NCBI GenBank assembly: GCA_023898785.1
Contig: CP060239.1
Coordinates: 124,001 to 188,000, forward strand
From: Rhodospirillales bacterium
Lineage (GTDB): Bacteria; Pseudomonadota; Alphaproteobacteria; Micavibrionales; Micavibrionaceae
Length of the DNA stretch: 64,000 bases
Direction: 5' to 3'
The translations under genes and the position numbers were made by a program. A model generated the notes under the pieces. It saw only the letters and a program-made list of their open reading frames with translations. It did no database searches and had not been told where the DNA came from. Below are positions 1-8,668 of this stretch, piece by piece (positions within the stretch are counted from its first letter, which is position 1; each line of letters opens with the position of its first letter).

Positions 1-2
1 GT

Positions 3-494
3 ACAACGGCAATTGAGTTTAGCCTGCTGGCAATTCCGTATCTTATGTTGACGCTTGGTATCATTGAAATTGCGATTATGTATGCATCGGCCAGTTTGTT
101 GGAAGGCGCTACGAATTCTGCATCACGGATGATTAGGACCGGTGAATTACAGCAATCGGGCGCAGATCCGGAAACTGCGTTCCGGGATGGTTTGTGTGAT
201 TATACGACGGTGTTGATAAACTGCAATGACGTGGTTGTTGAATCTTTGACCTTGAGCAGTTTTTCCGATGTGGCGACATCCCCTGCGCAATTTGACGCCG
301 ATGGCAACATGGTTAGTCAGGGGTTTGATGCCGGTGGTTCTGATGCCAGGATTTTGATCCGGGTGGCATATCGCTATGAAATGATGACGCCGTTTGTTGG
401 AAGGCTGATTTCAGGTTCTGACAATTCACGCTTGTTTATGTCAACAATCGTTTTGCAAGTTGAGCCGTATGATTTCGCAGGGGCGGGGGCATGA
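3..494 (+). CDS. TadE-like pilus pseudopilin, 5' end outside window
   Basis: The reading frame is open from base 3, so the gene starts before the window. The first visible residues (TTAIEFSLLAIPYL) are the hydrophobic N-terminal helix of a TadE-family minor pseudopilin, including the conserved Glu of the prepilin-like region. The rest is a short periplasmic domain with paired Cys. TadE/TadF proteins are processed by the Tad prepilin peptidase and help assemble Flp pili in the envelope. The stop overlaps the next start as ATGA, so translation is probably coupled. The family call is firm; the missing N-terminus hides the cleavage site. Confidence 0.85.
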   Translation, partial: TTAIEFSLLAIPYLMLTLGIIEIAIMYASASLLEGATNSASRMIRTGELQQSGADPETAFRDGLCDYTTVLINCNDVVVESLTLSSFSDVATSPAQFDADGNMVSQGFDAGGSDARILIRVAYRYEMMTPFVGRLISGSDNSRLFMSTIVLQVEPYDFAGAGA

Positions 495-1015
495 TCGTGA
501 ATTTTGTAAAATGCTGGTTTAAATCTGAAGATGGTGTGGCCGCCGTTGAAGCGGCGTTAGTTTTTCCAATTTTGTTGACGTTATTGCTTGGATTGGTTGA
601 TTTAGGAAATGGAATTTTGGCCAACCAAAAGGCTATTCGCGCTTCGCAGGTTGCGGCGGATCTTATCGCACGCAGCAGCGTTGTTGATACGTCGATGATT
701 GATGATGCACTGGATGCCAGCGAGCTCGCGTTTCAGCCGTTTGATACGACTACGTATGGGGTGGATGTTGTCAGTGTTAGTTTTGATGACGATGCTAACC
801 CAGTGATTGAATGGCGGGAAACGCGTAATATGACGCCTTTGGCGGATGTGGAGGTTCGGGTTGAGGATTTGGCGCAAGCCGGTGAAGGGGTTTTGGTTGT
901 TGCGGTTGAATATCAATTTGAACCCATGTTTGCCGGTTTTCTTATTGAAGAAATCCCGATGCAGGAAATTGCCTTTGCTCGCGGGCGTCAGGGCGCGGTT
1001 ATCGAACGGAATTAA
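491..1015 (+). CDS. TadE/TadF-like pilus pseudopilin
   Basis: A protein of 174 residues with a charged N-terminus (about 1-16), then the TadE signature around residues 17-45 (EDGVAAVEAALVFPILLTLL). Gly18 precedes the processed helix and Glu24 is the conserved acidic residue. The rest is a small beta-rich exported domain. It is likely a minor pseudopilin cleaved by the CpaA peptidase encoded downstream. It overlaps the preceding TadE-like gene by 4 nt and lies 2 nt before the TadG-like gene, so the three form one transcription unit. Whether it matches TadE or TadF of other loci cannot be decided from sequence alone. Confidence 0.85.
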   Translation: MIVNFVKCWFKSEDGVAAVEAALVFPILLTLLLGLVDLGNGILANQKAIRASQVAADLIARSSVVDTSMIDDALDASELAFQPFDTTTYGVDVVSVSFDDDANPVIEWRETRNMTPLADVEVRVEDLAQAGEGVLVVAVEYQFEPMFAGFLIEEIPMQEIAFARGRQGAVIERN

Positions 1016-1017
1016 AA

Positions 1018-2529
1018 ATGGGCTGTATAGTCCTTAAAAAAGTAAAAACTAAGGTGGTTGTTATGCTTAAGAGAATGTTTTTAAATTTTGTGCGTTATTA
1101 TCGCGATACGCGCGCGGCGATTGCGATCCTTTTTGCTTTGATGGCCCCCTTGTTGATCGGGACGGTTGGTATGGCGATTGATTTGTCGCAGGCTTATCTT
1201 GTTCAGCAGCGCTTGGCGCAGGCGATTGATGCGGCGGCTCTGGCGGCGGCGGCTATTTCCAGTGATGAGGCGACGATTGAACAAAAAGTTCAAGATTTTT
1301 TTGATGTTAATTATCCGCCAGAAAAATTAGGCGTTACGTTTGATCCTGTTGTTGTCATTGAGGGAAATCTGGTGACGGTGACCGGTAATGCGAGTTATTT
1401 AACCTCGTTTCTGCGGGTGCTTGGTATTGATAACATTGATGTTACGGCCGAGACGGTTGTGCAGCGTGAGGTGAAGGGGCTGGAGGTTGTTCTGGTTCTG
1501 GATAACACCGGCTCGATGGCGTCGAATAATAATATTGGCAAGCTCCGTACGGCGGCATGCGAGTTTGTAGAAATTTTATATGGTACATATGATGAGGATG
1601 CGTCTGGTGATTGCTTGGATCGTTATGGCTCCTATGTTACGGCGCAGAACGAATATGTGAAGATCGGGCTGGTTCCTTATGCTACATCTGTGAATGTCGG
1701 TCCTTACGGGTTGGGCTATGACGATGATGGTAATGTGTATGCCGATCCTTTCTTGAATAATCCTCTGGGGCTGAGTTTCAGTAATGATGCGGATACGAAT
1801 ATCTGTATTTTGGAAGAAGATGACGGTAGCGATGTGCTGGATCATAGTGGACCGTGGTATATGTATCGCTGGTGCCGGGATAAGAATGATGATAGCGCGC
1901 AGTGTAATTATTATAACAATTATATCTGCGTCGGTGATCAGTATAACTCGTCCGGTTCAACTTGTCTGGATTGGGATTATTCTGCTGGAGCCAGAACGGT
2001 TTACCGGGCGCCTGAATATAGTTGTCCAGCGGCGTCTGTGTTGCCTTTAACGGATGATATGACGGCGCTCAAAGACCGGATCGGAGAAATGGAAGCCAAT
2101 GGCTGGACATTCGGGAATATCGGTATGGCCTGGGGTTGGCGAATGCTTTCTCCCGAGGTGCCGTTTACCGAAGGGGTTGATTGGGATAATACCGCCTGGC
2201 GCAAGGTGGTCGTTATGATGACCGATGGTGATAATGTGCGCTCCAGCCCTTATGGTGGTTTTGGTATAAACGGTACGCATTCTGTCAGCAGTTCCAGTGT
2301 TTTGGATGATCGCCTGAGAGATGTTTGTGAAAATATGGACGCACAGGACAATGTGACTGTCTATACGATTACCTTCGATACGGGGGGGATTGATTCAACC
2401 ACGGAGCAGCTCTATGAGGATTGTGCCGGTAATGGCGGCTCGCATAAGCATGTGACGACGTCTGATGAGTTGATTCAGGTGTTTCGCAGTATCGCGCAGG
2501 AACTCAGCAATCTGCATATTAAGAGTTAA
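1018..2529 (+). CDS. tadG: TadG-like pilus assembly protein with von Willebrand factor A domain
   Basis: A protein of 503 residues. The N-terminal part carries a TadG-type membrane anchor (about 32-60, AIAILFALMAPLLIGTVGMA) followed by the AAALAAAA stretch typical of this family. A von Willebrand A domain begins near residue 155. Its MIDAS motif D-x-T-G-S-M starts at Asp162, and a later VVVMMTDGD segment supplies the second metal-binding part. An insertion rich in Asp, Tyr and Cys lies between them. TadG-like proteins sit in the envelope and support Flp pilus assembly or adhesion. An ATG at 1063 is an alternative start nearer the membrane helix; the annotated start is 2 nt from the upstream stop. 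Confidence 0.85.
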   Translation: MGCIVLKKVKTKVVVMLKRMFLNFVRYYRDTRAAIAILFALMAPLLIGTVGMAIDLSQAYLVQQRLAQAIDAAALAAAAISSDEATIEQKVQDFFDVNYPPEKLGVTFDPVVVIEGNLVTVTGNASYLTSFLRVLGIDNIDVTAETVVQREVKGLEVVLVLDNTGSMASNNNIGKLRTAACEFVEILYGTYDEDASGDCLDRYGSYVTAQNEYVKIGLVPYATSVNVGPYGLGYDDDGNVYADPFLNNPLGLSFSNDADTNICILEEDDGSDVLDHSGPWYMYRWCRDKNDDSAQCNYYNNYICVGDQYNSSGSTCLDWDYSAGARTVYRAPEYSCPAASVLPLTDDMTALKDRIGEMEANGWTFGNIGMAWGWRMLSPEVPFTEGVDWDNTAWRKVVVMMTDGDNVRSSPYGGFGINGTHSVSSSSVLDDRLRDVCENMDAQDNVTVYTITFDTGGIDSTTEQLYEDCAGNGGSHKHVTTSDELIQVFRSIAQELSNLHIKS

Positions 2530-2530
2530 A

Positions 2531-2588
2531 CGCATAAAAGATTATGCGTGACAGGAAGCCTTGCTGATGTGATCTGCAAGGCTTTTTG
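2531..2588 (+). terminator. Double hairpin with T-run after the TadG-like gene
   Basis: Two hairpins follow the stop codon. The first pairs CGCATAA with TTATGCG around a 4-nt loop (2531-2548). The second pairs AGCCTTGC with GCAAGGCT (2557-2583) and runs into five T residues. The second fits a Rho-independent terminator that separates the pseudopilin/TadG unit from the pilin unit. Confidence 0.75.
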
Positions 2589-2950
2589 AGTGGAATATTA
2601 GTAAAGGCCTGGTGTTTTATTGTGCTTTATTTTTGTTTTTAAAAACTGCTCAGAAAAAGTGAAATAAAACAGAGTCTTTTTGAGTTGTTTAAGTATTTTA
2701 TAAGTAAATATAAAGTAAATATCAGTATTGAAAACTATTTAAAATTTTATTTAAAAAAGATTCAATTTTATACTTGAAGGGTGGTGATTTTTTATTGTAT
2801 TATTGCTGCAAATACTGCGTTTTTTAACCTTCCATTAATCAACTTTCGATATTCTAAAAGAGTAAACGGTTGGGAGCTTCAAGTCCTTAAGTCTCATTGG
2901 TTTTGAAGTGTGGGTAACCGGAATTCGAAAAAATCTAAAAGGAGAAAACC
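2589..2950 (+). promoter_or_regulatory. AT-rich leader and promoter region of the major Flp pilin
   Basis: There is no convincing ORF in these 362 bases. The first 230 are strongly AT-rich with poly-A and poly-T tracts, as expected of a bent upstream promoter region. A CtrA-type box lies at 2824-2838. A good Shine-Dalgarno (AAGGAG, 2939-2944) precedes the pilin ATG at 2951. No sigma-54 type -24/-12 element was found. A TATTCT at 2850-2855 could be a -10, but no clear -35 is correctly spaced. Confidence 0.5.
2824..2838 (+). promoter_or_regulatory. CtrA-type binding box, TTAA-N7-TTAA
   Basis: The bases read TTAA-CCTTCCA-TTAA, an exact match to the TTAA-N7-TTAA core recognised by the alphaproteobacterial cell-cycle regulator CtrA. 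It is centred about 120 bp before the Flp pilin start codon. In Caulobacter the pilin gene pilA is a known CtrA target, so the placement is biologically sensible. The match is seen in the sequence; its function is inferred. Confidence 0.6.
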
Positions 2951-3130
2951 ATGTTGAAATTGCTTGCTTTGAAAGATGCTTATCTTAGAAACGAAGACGG
3001 TGCAACGGCTATTGAATACGGCCTTATTGCTGCCGGTATTGCGATTGCGATTGTTGCAGTTGTGTTTACGCTCGGTGATGAAATCTCAGCGACTTTCCAA
3101 GATGTTGAAGATGAACTTGCTGCACGTTAA
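2951..3130 (+). CDS. flp: Flp/Fap-type major pilin precursor
   Basis: A 59-residue protein. A short basic leader ends at Gly17, followed by the Flp signature ATAIEYGLIAAGIAIAIVAVV. Glu at +5 and Tyr at +6 of the mature protein are the conserved Flp pair. Cleavage by the CpaA-type peptidase after Gly17 would leave a mature pilin of about 42 residues that polymerises into the Tad pilus. A strong Shine-Dalgarno, its own terminator and a CtrA-type box upstream suggest a separately and highly expressed monocistronic gene. The mature C-terminus is acidic (DVEDELAAR). Confidence 0.95.
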   Translation: MLKLLALKDAYLRNEDGATAIEYGLIAAGIAIAIVAVVFTLGDEISATFQDVEDELAAR

Positions 3131-3150
3131 TATGTGCTGATGTTTTAGGA

Positions 3151-3180
3151 AAAGCCCATCCTTGGCGGGTGGGCTTTTTT
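3151..3180 (+). terminator. Rho-independent terminator after flp
   Basis: An 11-bp stem pairs AAAGCCCATCC (3151-3161) with GGGTGGGCTTT (3167-3177), with one G-T pair and a 5-nt loop. The T-run follows directly. It probably ends most pilin transcripts while letting some reach the cpa genes. Confidence 0.85.
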
Positions 3181-3208
3181 ATTGTTCTTTGTATGTGGGT
3201 TTCTGCAC

Positions 3209-3409
3209 ATGAAAAAATTTCTTCAAATCTATGTTTGTTTTTCTGCTTTCATTCAGGCGTTTTGGCTGGAGCGTAAAGCGGCGACAGCAATTGAATATGC
3301 TTTAATGGCAGGTGGGATTGCTTTGGTTATTATCGCGGTTGTGTTTGCAATTGGTGATGAGCTCGCTGTTCTTTTTCAGGAGGTCGAGGACGGTTTCTCC
3401 GGTCCTTAA
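3209..3409 (+). CDS. Second, divergent Flp-type pilin
   Basis: A 66-residue protein starting at ATG 3209; an in-frame TTG at 3182 is less likely. It has the Flp core ATAIEYALMAGGIALVIIAVVF and a similar GDEL segment, so it is a paralogue of the adjacent flp. The leader is longer and more hydrophobic, and the residue before the expected cleavage site is Ala24 instead of the usual Gly. Glu29 is still at +5. It may be a minor pilin that is processed inefficiently, or an uncleaved membrane protein. It lies 34 nt before the peptidase gene cpaA. Confidence 0.85.
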   Translation: MKKFLQIYVCFSAFIQAFWLERKAATAIEYALMAGGIALVIIAVVFAIGDELAVLFQEVEDGFSGP

Positions 3410-3443
3410 CTTTTTCAATTATTCCTTTTTCAGGGTTTCGATT

Positions 3444-3992
3444 ATGCTTCTTCTTATCGTCTTTTTGATGTGTTTGTTTGTGGTGATTGGTACGGGCGGG
3501 CTGTCGGCGTTGTCGGATTTGCGCGGTATGACTATTCCCAACCTGCACAGTTTGATCGTGCTGGGTGCATTTGTGTTTTGCTATGGTGCTTTGTGGTTTG
3601 GTGGGCGCGATGACGTGTTTGCGTCTTTAGCTTCACATATTGTTGCGGCTCTTATTGTGTTTTTGATCACGCTGGCGATGTTTATGGGTAAATTGATGGG
3701 TGCTGGAGATTCCAAGTTGGCAAGCGCGCTTGCGTTATGGGCCGGTTTAAAGGGATTGGTGCCGTTTATCTTTTATATGAGCGTTGCAGGCGGCGTTCTC
3801 GCTTTAGCGGCTCTGGCACTTAAGAAATGGGCGCCTGTGAAGGCTCCTAAGCCTGAGAGTTGGGTGGCGCAGGTGCAAGGCGGGGCGAGTAAGGTTCCTT
3901 ACGGCGTTGCAATTGTGCTTGGCGCGCTGGCATCTTTTGTAAAAATAGGGTATTTTGATCTGGATGTTTTATCATCGTTTGTTGTTGAGTAG
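3444..3992 (+). CDS. cpaA: Flp prepilin peptidase CpaA/TadV (family A24)
   Basis: A polytopic membrane protein of 182 residues from ATG 3444; the frame is open further upstream but overlaps the pilin gene. Both aspartates of the A24 aspartic prepilin peptidases are visible. Asp25 is in SDLRGMTIPN, and Asp89 is in the GAGDSK motif that matches family GxGDxK. It is expected to cleave the leaders of the Flp pilins and TadE/F-like pseudopilins at the inner membrane. It lacks the N-terminal methylase half of PilD-type enzymes, as is normal for CpaA. Confidence 0.92.
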   Translation: MLLLIVFLMCLFVVIGTGGLSALSDLRGMTIPNLHSLIVLGAFVFCYGALWFGGRDDVFASLASHIVAALIVFLITLAMFMGKLMGAGDSKLASALALWAGLKGLVPFIFYMSVAGGVLALAALALKKWAPVKAPKPESWVAQVQGGASKVPYGVAIVLGALASFVKIGYFDLDVLSSFVVE

Positions 3993-4160
3993 TTCCTTAA
4001 GCGCCTGTTTTTCTGCTTTTCTTTGTAATTTTTTAGGTTTTACGCTTTTTTAAGAAAATAGGCGCATCATAAAAATAGACTATTTATTTTGCCTGTTTCG
4101 GGCTTTGCTGCGTTCTTTTGCTATATTTTCAATAATACAAAAACCGGATGAGGTTTTGCT

Positions 4161-5045
4161 ATGAATAAGAATATTCTCATTGTTCTTGGAGGTGCTGTGC
4201 TTGTGGCTGTGTTGGTTGCCATGCTTGTGCAGGTGACTTTGGGTGGCAAGAAGGAGGCGGCAGCCTTGCAGGAGGCTAAGGTTGAGGTTCTTGTGGCGTC
4301 AAAAGATCTGGTGCTTGGACGTGAGTTGAAAGAGGGGGATATGCGTTGGCAGGAATGGCCGAAAAGCAGCGTGTTTCCTGGTGCGGTTTTACGTCAGGAT
4401 GAGCAGAAGCCTGAAGAAGCTCTTGAGGGGCGTTTGGGGCGCAATGTTGCCAAAGGTGAGCCTGTTATGAAGAGTGCGATGCTTGGGCAGGTGAAAGGTA
4501 ATTTGGTTGCGGCGACTTTGGAGCCCGGTCAGCGCGCGATTGCGATTGAGGTTTCCGCGTCAACTATGGTGGGTGGTTTTATAGGCCCTGGTGATTTTGT
4601 CGATGTGATTTTGACTTATAAGGAAAGTATTCGCACCGAGGATGATAATCCGCAAATTACGCAGATGATTGAGTTGAACCTCGATAAGATGGCGACGGAG
4701 ACGATCTTGCAGAATGTGAAGGTTCTTGCGGTTGATCAACTGGCCGAGCGTCCCGAGGATGATAAGATTAAGGTTGGTAAAACTGTGACGCTGGCTGTAG
4801 GGGCTCAGGATGCTGAGCGTTTATCTCTGGCTTCCCAGCTTGGCGAGTTGACTCTGGTGCTGCGCGCTGTTGGTGATGATGTGCTTGTTGAAAAGAAATG
4901 GCCGACTATATCTGATGCGCGCCTGACGAGTATGGGCGATGAAGTTTATGCCGAATATGAAAAAATGAAAAAGGATGCTGGAATTAATCGTAATATTGTG
5001 CGAATCTATAGCGGTGAGCAAGTCACGGCAATTCCTGCTCGTTAA
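4161..5045 (+). CDS. cpaB: Flp pilus assembly protein CpaB (RcpC)
   Basis: A protein of 294 residues. An N-terminal membrane anchor (about 5-27) is followed by an SAF-type domain: VEVLVASKDLVLGRELKEGD, then a GEPVMKSAML segment. The C-terminal part has the family's KTVTLAVGAQDAERLSLASQLGELTLVLR block. CpaB works in the periplasm with the CpaC secretin to form the outer-membrane pilus channel. It is followed after 67 nt by cpaC. Length and motifs are normal for the family. Confidence 0.92.
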   Translation: MNKNILIVLGGAVLVAVLVAMLVQVTLGGKKEAAALQEAKVEVLVASKDLVLGRELKEGDMRWQEWPKSSVFPGAVLRQDEQKPEEALEGRLGRNVAKGEPVMKSAMLGQVKGNLVAATLEPGQRAIAIEVSASTMVGGFIGPGDFVDVILTYKESIRTEDDNPQITQMIELNLDKMATETILQNVKVLAVDQLAERPEDDKIKVGKTVTLAVGAQDAERLSLASQLGELTLVLRAVGDDVLVEKKWPTISDARLTSMGDEVYAEYEKMKKDAGINRNIVRIYSGEQVTAIPAR

Positions 5046-5112
5046 ATCTCTTAGCATTCTTTGCTGTCAATTTTGTTTCTCTTCTCTGCGTAACTAACTG
5101 AAAGTCTTATAG

Positions 5113-6597
5113 ATGATGACGATGTCCACATTTTTATCCAGAATTAGGGCGGCGCTGGCTTTGGCGGCGGTGTTTGTTGTATTTATGGCCCCTTTGGCGG
5201 TTACGGCGGCCAAAGGTGATTTGAAAACGCTCCAGAGCGAAATGAAAATCAAGGCGCCATTAACGATTACGCTTGGTAAAGCGGATTTGGTTTCGGTCGA
5301 GGGAGATGTTTCGGATGTGTTGGTTGCGGATCCTTCGATTGTTGATGTCATGGCTGTGCAGAGTAACAGCTTGTATGTCGTTGGTGTGAATGTTGGTGAT
5401 ACGAACATTATTGCGCTGGATGCGATGGGGAATATCGTGAAGCGGATTGATATTCATGTCGCGTATGATTTGCAGGCTATTCAGTCGCTTGTGAATGAGC
5501 TGTATCCCGAAGAGACTGTTAAGGTCGGGGCTATTCATGACCAGATTTTGTTGACGGGGACGGTTTCTAATCCTGATGTGGCTTCCAAGATTACCAATAT
5601 TGTCGGGCATTATGTAAGTGATCTTCAAGATGAGGATGATCCGATTGATGAATTGATTTCCAATCTTTTGGAAGTGCGCGGCGAGCAGCAGGTGATGTTG
5701 CAGGTTAAGATTATGGAAGCTTCACGCACGGCGCTTAAAGAGCTGGGGATGGAAACGTATATGAACGATCCGAACGAGCTTTCAACGACGACCTTGTTTG
5801 GCGGTAATCCCGGTAGTAGCGTGACGTCGCGCGGGGATCAGTTTACGTTTGGTACGGGCGGCGGGATTGCGTTGTCTCAGGATGCAGCGGGGATCGCAGG
5901 TGGTCTTATCGAGAGCGGCTTGCGTGGTGTTGGTCTGATTGGGCTGGAGCTTAATGCTCTTGAAGAGCGTAATTTGGTCAATATTCTGGCTGAGCCGAAT
6001 TTGACGGCGGTGTCCGGTGAGCAGGCCGGCTTTTTGGCCGGTGGTGAGTTTCCTGTGCCTGCTGGACGTGATCAGGTTGGGAATATCATTATTGAGTTTC
6101 GTGAGTTCGGCGTATCGTTGAATTTCCGTCCTGTGGTGTTGTCCGGCAAGCGGATCAGTCTGCAGATGAATACGGAAGTGTCTTCACTTGATTTTGAAAA
6201 TGCGGTGACGCTGGCTGATCTGGTTGTGCCGGGTCTGGATATTCGCCGGGCGGATACGACTGTGGAAATCCCCAGTGGTGGCAGTTTGATGATTGCCGGG
6301 ATTTTACGTTCTGATGCGCTGGAAGGGATGACCGGTTTGCCGGGGATTAGTAAGACGCCTGTTCTTGGCGATCTTGTTAAGTCTGACAGCTTTCAGCGTA
6401 GCGAAACTGAGTTGGTTGTGATTGTGACGCCATATCTGGTTGAGCCTTATGCGGAAGAAGACCGTGCGGCACCTGTGCCGAAGCAGAAAAATAATCCGTT
6501 GGCGCAAGCGTTTGCTGCCAATATTCGTAGGGTCTATGACGTTGAGGATGAGGCGATTTTTGCTCTGGATGAGCAATTTGGATATTTGCTGGATTAA
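5113..6597 (+). CDS. cpaC: Flp pilus secretin CpaC (RcpA)
   Basis: A protein of 494 residues with a signal peptide (about 1-34, ending in VTAAKG). A pilus-secretin N-terminal domain follows (about 45-125; LGKADLVSVEGDVSDVLVADP). Next is a BON-like or N1 segment, and then the secretin core. The hallmark NLVNILAEPNLTAVSGEQAGFLAGGEFP lies near residues 287-314, and the C-terminal GIL..R motif and LGDLVKSD follow. It forms the outer-membrane gate for the Tad pilus. The N-terminal domain is homologous to the stand-alone protein at 13332-13949. Confidence 0.94.
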   Translation: MMTMSTFLSRIRAALALAAVFVVFMAPLAVTAAKGDLKTLQSEMKIKAPLTITLGKADLVSVEGDVSDVLVADPSIVDVMAVQSNSLYVVGVNVGDTNIIALDAMGNIVKRIDIHVAYDLQAIQSLVNELYPEETVKVGAIHDQILLTGTVSNPDVASKITNIVGHYVSDLQDEDDPIDELISNLLEVRGEQQVMLQVKIMEASRTALKELGMETYMNDPNELSTTTLFGGNPGSSVTSRGDQFTFGTGGGIALSQDAAGIAGGLIESGLRGVGLIGLELNALEERNLVNILAEPNLTAVSGEQAGFLAGGEFPVPAGRDQVGNIIIEFREFGVSLNFRPVVLSGKRISLQMNTEVSSLDFENAVTLADLVVPGLDIRRADTTVEIPSGGSLMIAGILRSDALEGMTGLPGISKTPVLGDLVKSDSFQRSETELVVIVTPYLVEPYAEEDRAAPVPKQKNNPLAQAFAANIRRVYDVEDEAIFALDEQFGYLLD

Positions 6598-6609
6598 GGG
6601 GTGATTGAT

Positions 6610-7278
6610 ATGTCTGTGAGAACAAGCAAAAAACATAGATGGACGGTGTCTTTGCCTTATACGATTTTAGGTATGATTACGCTCGCAATGGTTTTGAGCG
6701 GGTGTTTGTCTGAGCCGACGATGCTTAATCAAAACCGTGTGCAAGTGCAGGAAGAGACATTTACCGATACGTTGCCGGCTTCGGAATTGAGCGGATCGGC
6801 TGTACAAGGCTTGGCCAGGCATTACGATCAGCACGGTGGCGGGCCTTTGGAGTTGACGGTGACGTATGATCCTAAATCCAGATCGGCTAATGCGATGCAT
6901 GCCAATGATGAAGCTGCGCGCATTGTGAAGGAGTTGCGCGCTGCCGGTGTGCATAGCGTAGATGCAAATATATTGCCGGTGAATGGTTCTGGCGGCATGA
7001 ATGCGATGGTATCTTATACGGCCTATAATGCTTTGGCTCCGAAGGATTGCAGTACAATTCCAGGCTTTGAAGATTTGGATGTTAAGGTTGATGAGGACTA
7101 TAGGCTTGGTTGTACGACTGAAACATTGTTCGCGCGTCAAGTTGCCCGGCCTAAGGATCTTAAAGGACAGGGCACGGTCGATCCTATTACCGACGGTCGC
7201 CGCATGAGTAATACGGTTGCTGTGTATCGCATGGGTGTGCCTAATGAGCCGTTGGATGGTGAGAGCGCGTCAGAATAG
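6610..7278 (+). CDS. cpaD: Pilus assembly lipoprotein CpaD
   Basis: A CpaD-family protein of 222 residues. ATG 6610 is preferred over the in-frame GTG at 6601, because the Shine-Dalgarno AAGGGG sits directly before 6602. The signal peptide ends in a lipobox (LSGC, Cys32). The C-terminal half carries the family pattern with Cys pairs (DCSTIPGF, LGCTTE) and GRRMSNTVAVYR. CpaD is an envelope lipoprotein that helps the CpaC secretin. It is spaced tightly after cpaC. Confidence 0.88.
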   Translation: MSVRTSKKHRWTVSLPYTILGMITLAMVLSGCLSEPTMLNQNRVQVQEETFTDTLPASELSGSAVQGLARHYDQHGGGPLELTVTYDPKSRSANAMHANDEAARIVKELRAAGVHSVDANILPVNGSGGMNAMVSYTAYNALAPKDCSTIPGFEDLDVKVDEDYRLGCTTETLFARQVARPKDLKGQGTVDPITDGRRMSNTVAVYRMGVPNEPLDGESASE

Positions 7279-7371
7279 GGCTGAAGACTGCTCATAAAGT
7301 GTTAAACAAATGGAACTATAATTTAAATGGCTTTAAATAAGCATGACGGACGAGGATAAAAATAATAATCA

Positions 7372-8625
7372 ATGAGTGAGGTAGACAGTCAGGCAACCTC
7401 TATACTGCTTCCTGCATCGAGTGTTGCTGTTTATTCAAAAGATCAAAAGACATTACAGGCCGCCAGAGATCTTGAAAATGATTGGCGGTTTGCGCGCGTT
7501 AGTGTGCAGGATGAGGAAGGTGATGTCGAGAATGCTATTGCGACGTATCAGGATATTGCTTCTCCGACACTGATTATTATTCAGACCGATGTGATTGATA
7601 AAAGCTTTACAGCGCGTCTTGAGGAATTGGCCGGACATTGTGAAGCAGGCACTTCGGCGATTATTGTCGGGCCGGACAATGATGTGAATTTGTATCGTCG
7701 TTTGATTGATATGGGGGTAAGTGATTATCTCGTGCGCCCTATAAGTTCAGCGGATTTGGCTAAAGTCGTTTCCAAGGCCTTGATCGAAAAGATAGGTGTA
7801 ACGGGAAGCCGTCTGGTTGCCGTGATGGGGGCGAAGGGTGGTGTGGGATCGTCTATTATTTCTGAAGCGCTGGCTTGCGGTTTGACCGATATTTTGGGGC
7901 AAAAGGCGATTTTGCTTGATGCATCCGGCGGATGGTCAACTTTGGCAGTTGGTTTGGGATTTGAGCCGAGCACAACGCTGAGCGAGGCTGTGCGCGCGGC
8001 GGAAAATGCTGATGAGGATAGCTTGAAGCGTATGCTTTATACGGTGAGTGACAAGCTTAGTGTGCTGGCAACCGGCGGTGATGTGATGTTGGAACAGGGG
8101 GTAAGCCCAGATCAGCTCGAAACGCTAATTGATATGTTGATGGTGAAATATCCGTTTGTGATTGTTGATTTGTCTCAATCTGCAGCGGCGCTACAGAAAA
8201 TTATTTTAACGCGGGCAAACCAGATTTTGGTGACGGCTACGCCGACTTTGCCGGCTTTGCGGCTTGCACGCAGTCTTATTCAGGAAGTGAAAGAGGTGCG
8301 CGGCGGAGAAGATAGCGATGTTAGCTTGATTGTCAATATGCAGGGGCAGGCACCCGCTAATGAAGTGTCAAAGTCTGATATTGAAAAGGCGATGGAGTTC
8401 AGTGTAGCGGCGTATTTGCCCTATGATGCGAAGATGTTTTTGGGAAATGAAAGTGAGAGCCGCAAATTGACCGATGATAAGGTTGCGCGCGATTTGATTA
8501 AAAAGACGTTGTTGCCGGTTTTGCAGAAATCTTTAACGGAAATTACAACTGAAGGCGCTGAAGAGGGCGGTGAAGAAGGCGGCTTTTTGGGTAATTTGCT
8601 TGGCAAGTTAAAGTCTAAAGGGTGA
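7372..8625 (+). CDS. cpaE: Pilus localisation ATPase CpaE/TadZ (MinD/ParA-like)
   Basis: A protein of 417 residues with two parts. The N-terminal 120 residues form a receiver-like fold (IVGPDNDVNLYRRLIDMGVSDYLVRP) of the kind found in CpaE/TadZ. The rest is a ParA/MinD ATPase with a deviant Walker A at residues 153-161 (GAKGGVGSS) and a VIVDLS Walker B-like strand. The protein is thought to place the Tad machine at the cell pole. The C-terminus is a short Gly/Glu-rich tail. It lies 93 nt after cpaD and just before the motor ATPase cpaF. Confidence 0.92.
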   Translation: MSEVDSQATSILLPASSVAVYSKDQKTLQAARDLENDWRFARVSVQDEEGDVENAIATYQDIASPTLIIIQTDVIDKSFTARLEELAGHCEAGTSAIIVGPDNDVNLYRRLIDMGVSDYLVRPISSADLAKVVSKALIEKIGVTGSRLVAVMGAKGGVGSSIISEALACGLTDILGQKAILLDASGGWSTLAVGLGFEPSTTLSEAVRAAENADEDSLKRMLYTVSDKLSVLATGGDVMLEQGVSPDQLETLIDMLMVKYPFVIVDLSQSAAALQKIILTRANQILVTATPTLPALRLARSLIQEVKEVRGGEDSDVSLIVNMQGQAPANEVSKSDIEKAMEFSVAAYLPYDAKMFLGNESESRKLTDDKVARDLIKKTLLPVLQKSLTEITTEGAEEGGEEGGFLGNLLGKLKSKG

Positions 8626-8668
8626 TGGCATCGCGCGGGCTTTTAAGTTTTAAGTAGGACGTATTTCT

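Noticed and set aside
4069..4160. Possible promoter or riboswitch before cpaB
   Set aside because: The spacer is short and AT-rich with no conserved structure or clear -35/-10 pair.
7323..7336. TTAAATGGCTTTAA upstream of cpaE considered as a CtrA box
   Set aside because: The spacer is 6 nt, not 7, so it does not match the CtrA consensus.
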